A DNA stretch of 57,207 nucleotides from Prevotella sp. (lineage in GTDB: Bacteria; Bacteroidota; Bacteroidia; Bacteroidales; Bacteroidaceae), in contig JAFULM010000026.1 in the NCBI GenBank assembly GCA_017483185.1, positions 1-57,207 on the forward strand, read 5' to 3'. Of the stretch, positions 1 through 8,190 are shown piece by piece. The number at the start of each line of letters is the position of its first letter. Positions within the stretch are counted from its first letter, which is position 1. The notes under the pieces were generated by a model. The model did no database searches. It worked only from the letters and a program-made list of their open reading frames with translations, and had not been told where the DNA came from. The translations under genes were made by a program, and so were the position numbers.

Positions 1-230
1 AATGCTGGTAGAGGCAACAAATCCACCTCCGGAAGGGGAGGAAATAGACTAAGGGGGCTTGTCCACGCATACAAATAAGTCCAACTTCTATGTTTCAAGA
101 GGTTGGACAAGATGTTTTATGGTTTAGCGGACAGTAATAGAAAAGATTCCAATAACGCCTGCTCCTGAAAAATTGTCTTACCGATTAAAATTCAAGTGTA
201 GAAAGTGTGAAGTAAATCACATTCTTATAC
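1..230. other. Non-coding left edge with one hairpin
   Basis: I recognise no gene here. An 11-bp hairpin with one G-T wobble lies at 79-89/98-108 (arms GTCCAACTTCT and AGAGGTTGGAC). It is not followed by a clear T run on either strand, so calling it a terminator of a gene left of the window is only a guess. A short GC-rich stretch at about 28-46 could also fold weakly. Confidence 0.35.
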
Positions 231-271
231 TAAAAAAAGGATGCGCCAAATCGTTTGATTTGACACATCCT
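231..271 (-). terminator. Intrinsic terminator of nifJ
   Basis: The arms 238-252 and 257-271 form a 15-bp stem with two mismatches around the loop GTTT. Read on the minus strand the stem is followed by a run of seven T (232-238). It lies about 35 bp beyond the nifJ stop codon. Confidence 0.8.
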
Positions 272-305
272 CTTAGTTTTATAGAGTATTAACAAAAGTC
301 TTTTG

Positions 306-3300
306 TTATGCCTCTTCGCTCCAGTCCATCTTAGTCATGCGGACATAGCTCTGATAACGTTTCTTTGCCATATCTTCGCAAGCCTTGAACAGGTCGGCGG
401 CCTCGTTGGGGAACTGCTTCATAACTGAGAGGAAGCGAACCTCACCCTTCAGATAATCCTGGAAGTTCTCCCATGCAGGTTCCTTAGAGTCGAGTGAGAA
501 CGGATTCTTGCCTTCCTCTTCGAGTGCCGGGTTGAAGCGCCACAGATGCCAATAGCCGCAAGCTACGGCAGCAGCTTCTTCTGCCTGTGCCTTGCCCATG
601 CCCTTCTTCAGACCGTGGTTGATACATGGAGCGTAGGCGATGATAATTGACGGTCCTGGATAAGCCTCAGCCTCACGGATAGCCTTCAAGCACTGAGCCT
701 GATCTGCGCCCATAGCAATCTGTGCAACATAAACGTAACCATAGGTCGTTGCAATCATACCGAGGTCCTTCTTGCGTACGCGCTTACCGGAAGCAGCGAA
801 CTTGGCGATGGCACCGAGCGGAGTAGCCTTTGAAGACTGACCACCGGTGTTAGAGTAAACCTCAGTGTCGAGAACGAGGATGTTGACATCCTCACCGGAA
901 GCGATTACGTGGTCGAGACCGCCGTAGCCGATGTCGTAAGAAGCACCGTCACCACCGATGATCCACTGTGAACGCTTAACGAGATAGTGAGACAGCTCCT
1001 TCAGCTTCTTGCATGTCTCGCAACCCTTGGCAGCACCTTCCTCAATCATCGGGTTGAGTTTGGCGGCAGCGGCCTTCGATGCGTCGGCATCGTCCTTGCC
1101 GTCGAGCCACTCCTGAGCGGCAGCCTTGAACTCTGCGGGCACACCCTCGCAGTCGATTTCTGCCTTAAGCAGTTCTGCAATGCGGGCACGCATCTTCTTG
1201 TTGGCCAGTGTCATACCGAGACCGAACTCGCAGAAGTCCTCGAACAGTGAGTTGGCCCATGCCGGACCCTGACCCTTCTCGTTGGTTGTATAGGGAGTTG
1301 AGGGGATTGAACCTGAATAGATTGAAGAACATCCTGTAGCGTTGGCAACAATCTCACGGTCGCCGAAGAGCTGAGAAATCAGCTTCACATACGGAGTCTC
1401 ACCGCAACCGGAGCAAGCGCCGGAGAATTCGAAGAGCGGAGTAGCGAACTGTGAGTTCTTCGGGCTCTGCTTGATGTCAACCAAATCCTGCTTGCTCTTG
1501 ACGTTCTTAACGCAGTATTCCCAGTTTGCAGCCTCGCCGAGCTCGCCTTCCAGCGGAACCATCTTGAGGGCGGGACCACCAGCCTTCGGATTGCCGGGAC
1601 ATACGTCAACACAGTTGCCGCAACCCAAACAGTCCATAACGCCCACCTGCATGCGGAACTTCATGCCCTTCAGTGCGGCGGGAGCCTTGATGTCGATTGT
1701 GGTAGCGTTCAGACCAGCAGCCTCTGCGTCGTCCATAACGAACGGGCGGATGCAAGCGTGAGGACAAACGTATGCACACTTGTTACACTGGATACAGTTC
1801 TCGGGAGTCCATGTCGGAACGAAAGCAGCCACGCCACGCTTCTCGTATGCGGCTGTGCCCTGCGGCCATGTACCGTCCTCGATGCCCTTGAAAGCAGAAA
1901 CGGGAAGCAGGTCGCCGTTCTGTGCGTTGATGGGACGTACAACCTCGTTGATGAATGCAGGGTCGTTGTTCTCCTTCACTGCGTCGGCGGGCAGGTTGCT
2001 CCATGCCGGATCAACGGTCAGCTCCTTGTATTCGCCTCCGCGGTCAACGGCAGCGTAGTTCTTGTCGACAACGTCCTGACCCTTCTTGCCATAAGACTTC
2101 ACGATGAACTTCTTCATCTGCTCAACGGCCAGATCAACGGGGATAACCTCGGTGATGCGGAAGAAGGCGCTCTGGAGTATGGTGTTGGTGCGGTTGCCCA
2201 GACCAATCTCCTGTGCTATCTTGGTAGCGTTGATATAGTAAACTTTGATGTTGTTGTCTGCGAAATACTTCTTAACCTTGTTCGGCAGGTTTGCAGCCAG
2301 TGTCTCGCCCTCCCAAATTGTGTTGAGAAGGAAGGTTCCGTTCTTGCGCAGACCGCGTGTAACGTCGTACATGTGGAGGTAAGCCTGTACGTGGCAAGCC
2401 ACGAAGTTGGGCGTGTTCACCAGATATGTAGAGCGGATGGGCGTGTCGCCGAAACGCAGGTGAGAGCAGGTGAAACCTCCTGACTTCTTCGAGTCGTAAG
2501 AGAAGTATGCCTGGCAGTGCTTGTCGGTGTTGTCGCCGATAATCTTCACTGAGTTCTTGTTGGCACCAACAGTTCCGTCGGCACCGAGTCCGTAGAACTT
2601 GGCCTCGAACATGCCTTCGCCGCCGAGGGCAATCTCTTCCTTCTTGGGCAGGGATGTGAATGTAACGTCATCAACGATGCCGATGGTGAAGTGGTTTTTC
2701 GGCTCAGCCAGTGCAAGGTTCTCGTAAACGGAGAGAATCTGTGCGGGGGTGGTGTCGTTTGAACCCAGACCGTAGCGTCCGCCAACAATGACGGGTGCGT
2801 TCTCAACGCCGTAGAAGGCCTCCTTAACGTCGAGATACAGGGGCTCGCCGTTTGCTCCCGGTTCCTTGGTGCGGTCGAGAACAGCGATGCGCTTTACAGT
2901 CTTAGGCACAGCTGCGAGCAAGTGCTTAACTGAGAACGGACGGTAGAGGTGGACAGAAACCAAACCAACCTTCTCACCCTGAGCTGTCAGGTGGTCGATG
3001 GCCTCGCGTGCTGCCTCGCTTGCAGAACCCATAAGGATGATTACACGGTCTGCATCTTCTGCTCCATAGTAGTTGAACAGACCGTACTTGCGGCCGGTAA
3101 TTTCAGAAATCTTCTCCATGTACTCCTCAACGATAGCGGGAACGGCATCGTAGTAAGAGTTGCAAGATTCGCGGTGTGTGAAGAATGTGTCAGGGTTCTC
3201 TGCCATACCACGGGCAACCGGATGTTCGGGAGTTAGAGCGCGATTGCGGAACTCACTAAGAGCTTCCTGGTCAATCAGCGGAGCGAGGTCGTCATTCTCA

Positions 3301-3863
3301 AGCATCTCAATTTTCTGAATCTCATGAGATGTACGGAAACCGTCGAAGAAGTTTACGAACGGCACACGGCTCTTGATTGTTGCAAGGTGAGCAACACCAG
3401 CCAAATCCATTACTTCCTGTACTGAGCCTTCGCAAAGCATAGCAAATCCGGTCTGACGTGTTGACATAACGTCCTGATGATCGCCGAAGATACAAAGAGA
3501 GTGAGAAGCGAGTGTACGAGCCGATACGTGGAATACGCAGGGCAGGAACTCACCAGCAATCTTGTACATGTTAGGAATCATCAGCAGCAGACCCTGTGAT
3601 GCGGTATAGGTGGAGGTCAATGCTCCGGCCTGCAGCGAACCGTGAACGGCACCTGCAGCACCACCTTCTGACTGCATTTCCTGTACGAGGACAGTTTCGC
3701 CGAAAATGTTCTTGCGACCTTGTGCTGCCCATTCGTCCACATACTCTGCCATTGTTGATGACGGAGTGATGGGGTAGATGGCTGCCACCTCCGAGAACAT
3801 ATACGAGATATGCGCTGCGGCTTGGTTACCATCACAAGTGATAAATTTCTTTTCTTTTGCCAT
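306..3863 (-). CDS. nifJ: Pyruvate:ferredoxin (flavodoxin) oxidoreductase
   Basis: Single-chain homodimeric PFOR of 1185 aa, the usual length. It oxidatively decarboxylates pyruvate to acetyl-CoA and CO2 in the cytoplasm and passes electrons to ferredoxin or flavodoxin, a central step of anaerobic Bacteroidota metabolism. The N-terminal pyrimidine-binding domain has AAIYPITPSSTMAE near residue 28. Two 4Fe-4S motifs follow near 688 (CIQCNKCAYVCP) and 742 (CLGCGNCVDVCP). The C-terminal thiamine diphosphate domain has GDGASYDIGYGG near 971 and SNTGGQ. The ATG start is directly followed by the usual AKEKKFITCDGN. Only 80 bp separate it from the AAA ATPase gene upstream and I see no clear TAnnTTTG box there, so read-through from upstream is possible but unproven. 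Confidence 0.97.
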   Translation of the reverse strand: MAKEKKFITCDGNQAAAHISYMFSEVAAIYPITPSSTMAEYVDEWAAQGRKNIFGETVLVQEMQSEGGAAGAVHGSLQAGALTSTYTASQGLLLMIPNMYKIAGEFLPCVFHVSARTLASHSLCIFGDHQDVMSTRQTGFAMLCEGSVQEVMDLAGVAHLATIKSRVPFVNFFDGFRTSHEIQKIEMLENDDLAPLIDQEALSEFRNRALTPEHPVARGMAENPDTFFTHRESCNSYYDAVPAIVEEYMEKISEITGRKYGLFNYYGAEDADRVIILMGSASEAAREAIDHLTAQGEKVGLVSVHLYRPFSVKHLLAAVPKTVKRIAVLDRTKEPGANGEPLYLDVKEAFYGVENAPVIVGGRYGLGSNDTTPAQILSVYENLALAEPKNHFTIGIVDDVTFTSLPKKEEIALGGEGMFEAKFYGLGADGTVGANKNSVKIIGDNTDKHCQAYFSYDSKKSGGFTCSHLRFGDTPIRSTYLVNTPNFVACHVQAYLHMYDVTRGLRKNGTFLLNTIWEGETLAANLPNKVKKYFADNNIKVYYINATKIAQEIGLGNRTNTILQSAFFRITEVIPVDLAVEQMKKFIVKSYGKKGQDVVDKNYAAVDRGGEYKELTVDPAWSNLPADAVKENNDPAFINEVVRPINAQNGDLLPVSAFKGIEDGTWPQGTAAYEKRGVAAFVPTWTPENCIQCNKCAYVCPHACIRPFVMDDAEAAGLNATTIDIKAPAALKGMKFRMQVGVMDCLGCGNCVDVCPGNPKAGGPALKMVPLEGELGEAANWEYCVKNVKSKQDLVDIKQSPKNSQFATPLFEFSGACSGCGETPYVKLISQLFGDREIVANATGCSSIYSGSIPSTPYTTNEKGQGPAWANSLFEDFCEFGLGMTLANKKMRARIAELLKAEIDCEGVPAEFKAAAQEWLDGKDDADASKAAAAKLNPMIEEGAAKGCETCKKLKELSHYLVKRSQWIIGGDGASYDIGYGGLDHVIASGEDVNILVLDTEVYSNTGGQSSKATPLGAIAKFAASGKRVRKKDLGMIATTYGYVYVAQIAMGADQAQCLKAIREAEAYPGPSIIIAYAPCINHGLKKGMGKAQAEEAAAVACGYWHLWRFNPALEEEGKNPFSLDSKEPAWENFQDYLKGEVRFLSVMKQFPNEAADLFKACEDMAKKRYQSYVRMTKMDWSEEA

Positions 3864-3943
3864 TTTAATAAATAAAATATTTAAATGAATAAACCAATGT
3901 TTCTTTTTTCAGTTTTTAATTTTATTAAATATTCATTCCTAAA

Positions 3944-5131
3944 TTAATAAAGAAAACCGAACAGCCATAATGGAATTTGACTCCCATGACCAATTTCGGT
4001 ATTATATCGAGCATATATCATGTCTGACGCATATCTTGTTTTGCTGCTATTGTCGGCATTACATATCTTAAATCGTAGTTTTCCATCTACAGTATAATAT
4101 GTTTCTCGGCTACCTTGGTTTACTTTGTGATCCTTCCAAAGAGAATTAACAAAGAAAGTCTCCATTGTATCTTGCTGTTCAATTTTGATGGGATATATCG
4201 CAAACATAAGGTTTGAGTTGTGCATCATAACTTTTGATGGCTTTTTGGGAAACTTTTGGCCTTCCGGATATATAATATTTATGAGTCTTGCGTCTGCCAA
4301 GTATTTAATATAGTTCATAACTGTAGCGCGACTCGTTTCGATATCATTGGCTAATTGGCTGATGTTTGGTGCTTTGGGACCATCAACAGCCAATAGATAA
4401 AACAATTTCTTTATTTTAGTCAGATATTTAAGCTCAATCTGTTTTATGAGAAGAATATCCACTTCTGTCATCATGTTCATTGTCTTCAGAAGATTCTCGG
4501 AATAATTCCTGTGCTCCTGATAGAACGGATAGAAACCGTGATGTATATAATCAAAGAAGTACTTGTTGGGTGATACTTTAGGTAGTATTTGTTTTATGAT
4601 GCGTTCATGATTATTTAATATATCGTCAAGAGTATAAGGCGAGAAGTTATTTCCTGTCTGAAGATTCAAAAATTCTCGGAAAGAAAAACCTCTCAAATTA
4701 TAACTTTTTACGATACCGTTTAATTCCGGATTCTCCTCTTTCAAGCGCATGACACTAGAACCTGTAAATACGATTTTTAGATTAGGATATTCATCATAAC
4801 ATTTTCGTAGTTCCTGACACCAATCATGTTGCTTGAATACTTGATCAATAAGTAAAACCCGCCCTCCATTACGATAAAATTCACCCGCGAAATCGGATAT
4901 GCCACGCCCTTGAAAATAAAAATTATTCATGTTGACATAGAGACATTGGCGGTCCTGAATATCGAAGTGTTCTTTTGCGTATTGCAGAAGGAATGTTGTT
5001 TTTCCTACACCTCTTGTCCCTTTGATACCAATCATACGGTCATTCCAATCTATCTCATCCATAAGGGTGCGACGGACTGACGCATTTGTGTGCTCTACAA
5101 GATTAGTATGAGTTCTGAAAAAAACTTCCAT
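3944..5131 (-). CDS. AAA+ ATPase (AAA_14/DUF4143-type)
   Basis: Protein of 395 aa with a Walker A loop GTRGVGKTTF (residues 38-47) and a Walker B-like GGRVLLIDQ near residue 90, where the usual second acidic residue is replaced by Q. A sensor-1-like IVFTGSS follows. A winged-helix segment around 260-320 (SQLANDIETSRATVMNYIKYL) and a restriction-endonuclease-like C-terminal region complete the layout of the family of orphan ATPases common in Bacteroidota. Substrate and role are unknown in this family; lone members are often variable between strains. It has its own promoter, which faces the divergent ATP-grasp gene. The fold call is firm, the function is not. Confidence 0.85.
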   Translation of the reverse strand: MEVFFRTHTNLVEHTNASVRRTLMDEIDWNDRMIGIKGTRGVGKTTFLLQYAKEHFDIQDRQCLYVNMNNFYFQGRGISDFAGEFYRNGGRVLLIDQVFKQHDWCQELRKCYDEYPNLKIVFTGSSVMRLKEENPELNGIVKSYNLRGFSFREFLNLQTGNNFSPYTLDDILNNHERIIKQILPKVSPNKYFFDYIHHGFYPFYQEHRNYSENLLKTMNMMTEVDILLIKQIELKYLTKIKKLFYLLAVDGPKAPNISQLANDIETSRATVMNYIKYLADARLINIIYPEGQKFPKKPSKVMMHNSNLMFAIYPIKIEQQDTMETFFVNSLWKDHKVNQGSRETYYTVDGKLRFKICNADNSSKTRYASDMIYARYNTEIGHGSQIPLWLFGFLY

Positions 5132-5151
5132 TCCTGTTAATATTAGTGTTG

Positions 5152-5182
5152 CAAAGATAATACTTTATTCTTAATTTGCAAA
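5152..5182 (-). promoter_or_regulatory. Bacteroidota-type promoter of the AAA ATPase gene
   Basis: The minus strand reads TATCTTTG at 5159-5152 and TTTG at 5182-5179, spacer 19 bp, 21 bp upstream of the start codon. It is back to back with the plus-strand promoter at 5190. Confidence 0.75.
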
Positions 5183-5189
5183 GTCTGTA

Positions 5190-5220
5190 TTGCAAAATCT
5201 AAAAAAAAAGAGTAATTTTG
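5190..5220 (+). promoter_or_regulatory. Bacteroidota-type promoter of the ATP-grasp/GH43 pair
   Basis: TTG at 5190-5192 and TAATTTTG at 5213-5220, spacer 20 bp. The leader to the ATG at 5322 is about 95 nt. It contains a 15-bp direct repeat, GTTTGCTGCAAGTCA, at 5248-5262 and 5271-5285. Confidence 0.7.
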
Positions 5221-5321
5221 TATTCCGAACAGGTATAGTTGCAATTTGTTTGCTGCAAGTCATAGCAACAGTTTGCTGCAAGTCAGTTCGATTCTTAAGA
5301 TTTTTATGCAATAAAAGTATA

Positions 5322-6404
5322 ATGACACTACATATATTTAACCCAGAGCATGATTTGGCGTTGGCATGTGATATAGAGAATTATTCACCTCCTGCGTCAG
5401 CTCAAAAATTATATTCAGATTTGGGCTTTATTCCAGCATTATGGGCTGATAACGGAGATGTTGTCATGGTAGAGGACCGGATGTCTGCACTTGACGCTTG
5501 GCGAAATTTGCGGAGGCAGATGACGGGGTATTTGGGTAATTACGATGTGTTATGTCGTAGTGTTGAGTTTGTGACGCCGACGGATATTCATTCTTTACAG
5601 ATTACGACGGTTGACGTGTGGGGATGGGATTGTGCTATACGTCATAAACTTTTAAAGCATGGAATACAAGAAAAATTGCTTCCTGACAAAAAAGGTATTG
5701 TGGCTGTCCGTGAATTATCACATCGCCGCAATGCCTTGAATTTACTCAAGCATTTGAATGGTGATGGCATTATAGGGGAAGGGTTTGTATGTTCCAATTA
5801 TGAGGATGTGGAGCATTTGTTATCCTCTTATCATCATATAGTTGTTAAGGCGCCTTGGAGTTGTAGTGGAAGAGGAATAAGATATGTCGATGGATTCATT
5901 ACATACCATCAGTCCGGTTGGATAAAAAACATGTTAAAAGCTCAGGGGAGTGTAATCGTAGAACCGTATTATAAGAAGGTAAGAGACTTTGGTATGGAGT
6001 TCTTTAGTAATGGCACGGGATGTATTGAATATTGCGGACTTTCTCTATTTGACACGGATAACTGGATGTATAGTGGCAGTGTTTTGGCATCTGAGTCGTA
6101 TAAGACGAAAGTTTTGACCGACTACATATCTCTTGATCTGATTGACGCCGTAAGAAAGAAAATCATGTCTTATCTTGGATTTGTCTATTCCGGACGTTAT
6201 TGCGGCATGTTTGGTGTAGACATGATGGTGGTAGAAGATAAATCAGAGCATAGATACCTCTTGCATCCATGTGTGGAAATTAATCTTAGACGTACGATGG
6301 GACATGCCGCGATAGCTTTGTCTCCGACAGGTAACGACAAACATGGTTTGATGAGAATTGAAAATATAAATAAACATTATCTATTAAAACTAAATTTTTT
6401 ATGA
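5322..6404 (+). CDS. Uncharacterised ATP-grasp-like protein
   Basis: Hypothetical protein of 360 aa. I place the start at ATG 5322 (MTLHIFNPEHDLALA) rather than at the upstream in-frame TTG, because the promoter's -7 box at 5213-5220 lies inside that longer frame and the extra 44 residues are low-quality. The N-terminal FNPEHDLAL and ENYSPPASA motifs recur in clade hypotheticals. The middle has VVKAPWSCSGRGIRYV (around 175-190), which looks like the nucleotide-binding strand-loop of ATP-grasp enzymes. The late part has VEINLRRTMGH, resembling the metal-binding ExN of that fold. The reaction is not known. The stop overlaps the GH43 start by ATGA, so the two are translationally coupled. Confidence 0.75.
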   Translation: MTLHIFNPEHDLALACDIENYSPPASAQKLYSDLGFIPALWADNGDVVMVEDRMSALDAWRNLRRQMTGYLGNYDVLCRSVEFVTPTDIHSLQITTVDVWGWDCAIRHKLLKHGIQEKLLPDKKGIVAVRELSHRRNALNLLKHLNGDGIIGEGFVCSNYEDVEHLLSSYHHIVVKAPWSCSGRGIRYVDGFITYHQSGWIKNMLKAQGSVIVEPYYKKVRDFGMEFFSNGTGCIEYCGLSLFDTDNWMYSGSVLASESYKTKVLTDYISLDLIDAVRKKIMSYLGFVYSGRYCGMFGVDMMVVEDKSEHRYLLHPCVEINLRRTMGHAAIALSPTGNDKHGLMRIENINKHYLLKLNFL

Positions 6405-8050
6405 AACTACCATTATTGCTTGCCTTGGCAACATTACCGTTGATGTCACAGGCTCAGTATCGCTCCAATGCTTGGTGTCCTGACCAAGGAGACGGGACTT
6501 ACATCAATCCTGTTATTAATGCCGATTATAGTGACCCGGATGTCTGTGTCGGAGCCTCCGGTGAGGATTTCTATTTGACAGCCAGTTCTTTCAATTGTAT
6601 TCCAGGATTGCCGATTCTTCATTCTAAGGACCTCGTCAACTGGGAAATTGTCGGTTATGCGCTCAAAGAGCTAAAACCCAAAGACGTTTTTGACAAGACT
6701 GCACATGGAATGGGTGTGTGGGCCCCCTGCATCCGTTATCACAACGGCGAGTATTATATCTATTGGGGAGATCCCGATTATGGTGTCTTCATGGTGAAGA
6801 CGAAAGATCCTGCCGGCCAGTGGGATGAACCAGTGTGTGTCATACCAGGGAAAGGAATGATAGACACGTCTCCTCTTTGGGATGAAGACGGCCGTTGCTA
6901 TCTTGTCAACGGTTGGGCCGGCAGTCGCGCTGGATTCAAGAGTGTTCTTTCCGTACGTGAGCTTTCTGCAGACGGAACACGTGCAATCAGTGACCCTGTG
7001 ATTGTTTTTGATGGTAACAACGAACACCGTACGGCTGAAGGTCCGAAATTCTATAAACGTGACGGCTGGTATTGGATAATGTGCCCTGCAGGCGGCGTTC
7101 CTACCGGATGGCAACTTGCAATGCGTTCAAAAAGCCCATACGGCCCCTACGAGCATAAGATTGTGCTGGCACAAGGCAAGACCGACATAAACGGCCCTCA
7201 TCAGGGCGGTTGGGTTCATACTGCTCAGGGAGAAGACTGGTTCATGCATTTCCAGGACAAAGGTCCTTACGGTCGTGTTGTGCATCTTCAGCCCGTTAAT
7301 TGGGTGAAAGGATGGCCCGTTATGGGCGTGGATAAGGATGGTGATCTTTGTGGAGACCCTGTTTTGCGTTACAAGAAGCCGAACGTCGGCAAAAGCTATC
7401 CTATCCAAAATCCGGTGGAGAGCGATGAATTCAATACGCCTGTACTTGGAAAGCAGTGGCAGTGGCATTCCAACTATAATCAGTTCTATGGCCAACCAAC
7501 ACCGTATGGCTTCTTCCGTCTTTATACGCACAAGCTGAGTGAAAACTTTGTCAATCTTTGGGAAGCTCCTAACCTTTTGCTGCAGAAGACTCCTGCAGAT
7601 GCTTTTACTGCAACGGCTAAGATAAAATTTGCTGCGAAGAAAGAAAATCAGTATGGTGGTATCATAATGATGGGTCTTGACTACAGTGCACTTGTCGTAA
7701 AGAGAGTAGGGGATAAGTTCCAACTTCAACAGATAACATGCCATAAAGCGGACAAAAACAAGCCCGAGACGGTGAAAGTGCTTGCAGAACTGAATCCGAC
7801 AGACAGGGATAAAGTAAATTATGAGCCGGCTATTTATGAAGAAATATACCTGCGTCTTACCGTCAAGGAAGGGGCCAAGCTGCGTTTCTCTTATAGCAAG
7901 AACGGCAAGAAGTTTGAGGAAGTAGGCGACGAATTCCAGATGCGTGAAGGCAAATGGATCGGAGCAAAGTTCGGCTTCGTTGCAGAAGAACCGGCCGGAA
8001 AGGGTGTTACCGGTTTTGTGGATGTCGATTGGATACGTGTGACCAAATGA
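6401..8050 (+). CDS. Secreted glycoside hydrolase family 43 (beta-xylosidase/arabinofuranosidase-like)
   Basis: Protein of 549 aa with an N-terminal signal peptide (MKLPLLLALATLPLMSQAQ), so probably periplasmic. The five-bladed propeller domain carries the expected GH43 acidic residues: a base Asp in YSDPDV (D45), a second Asp in MIDTSPLWDEDG (near 155) and an acid Glu in RTAEGPKFY (near 212). From about residue 340 a C-terminal beta-sandwich follows, as in xylosidase-type GH43 enzymes. Family knowledge points to removal of xylose or arabinose from plant hemicellulose; I cannot assign the substrate from sequence. It overlaps the ATP-grasp gene by 4 nt. No SusC/D genes are adjacent, so it is not in a classical polysaccharide utilisation locus within this window. 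Confidence 0.9.
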   Translation: MKLPLLLALATLPLMSQAQYRSNAWCPDQGDGTYINPVINADYSDPDVCVGASGEDFYLTASSFNCIPGLPILHSKDLVNWEIVGYALKELKPKDVFDKTAHGMGVWAPCIRYHNGEYYIYWGDPDYGVFMVKTKDPAGQWDEPVCVIPGKGMIDTSPLWDEDGRCYLVNGWAGSRAGFKSVLSVRELSADGTRAISDPVIVFDGNNEHRTAEGPKFYKRDGWYWIMCPAGGVPTGWQLAMRSKSPYGPYEHKIVLAQGKTDINGPHQGGWVHTAQGEDWFMHFQDKGPYGRVVHLQPVNWVKGWPVMGVDKDGDLCGDPVLRYKKPNVGKSYPIQNPVESDEFNTPVLGKQWQWHSNYNQFYGQPTPYGFFRLYTHKLSENFVNLWEAPNLLLQKTPADAFTATAKIKFAAKKENQYGGIIMMGLDYSALVVKRVGDKFQLQQITCHKADKNKPETVKVLAELNPTDRDKVNYEPAIYEEIYLRLTVKEGAKLRFSYSKNGKKFEEVGDEFQMREGKWIGAKFGFVAEEPAGKGVTGFVDVDWIRVTK

Positions 8051-8092
8051 TAAATTCGTAATATCCGGAAATAATTTGGTTTGGCCAAATAA

Positions 8093-8142
8093 ACAAGAAG
8101 ACCACCTTTGCTTGTGATATGAGCAAAGGTGGTCTTTCTTGT
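8093..8142. terminator. Bidirectional terminator between GH43 and hppA
   Basis: The 15-bp perfect arms AAGACCACCTTTGCT (8098-8112) and its complement (8122-8136) lie between convergent genes, with further partial pairing outside. Confidence 0.8.
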
Positions 8143-8190
8143 TGTGATATGTTAGTGACAGTTGCTGTCGTTTATGTTTGATCTTAGCTT

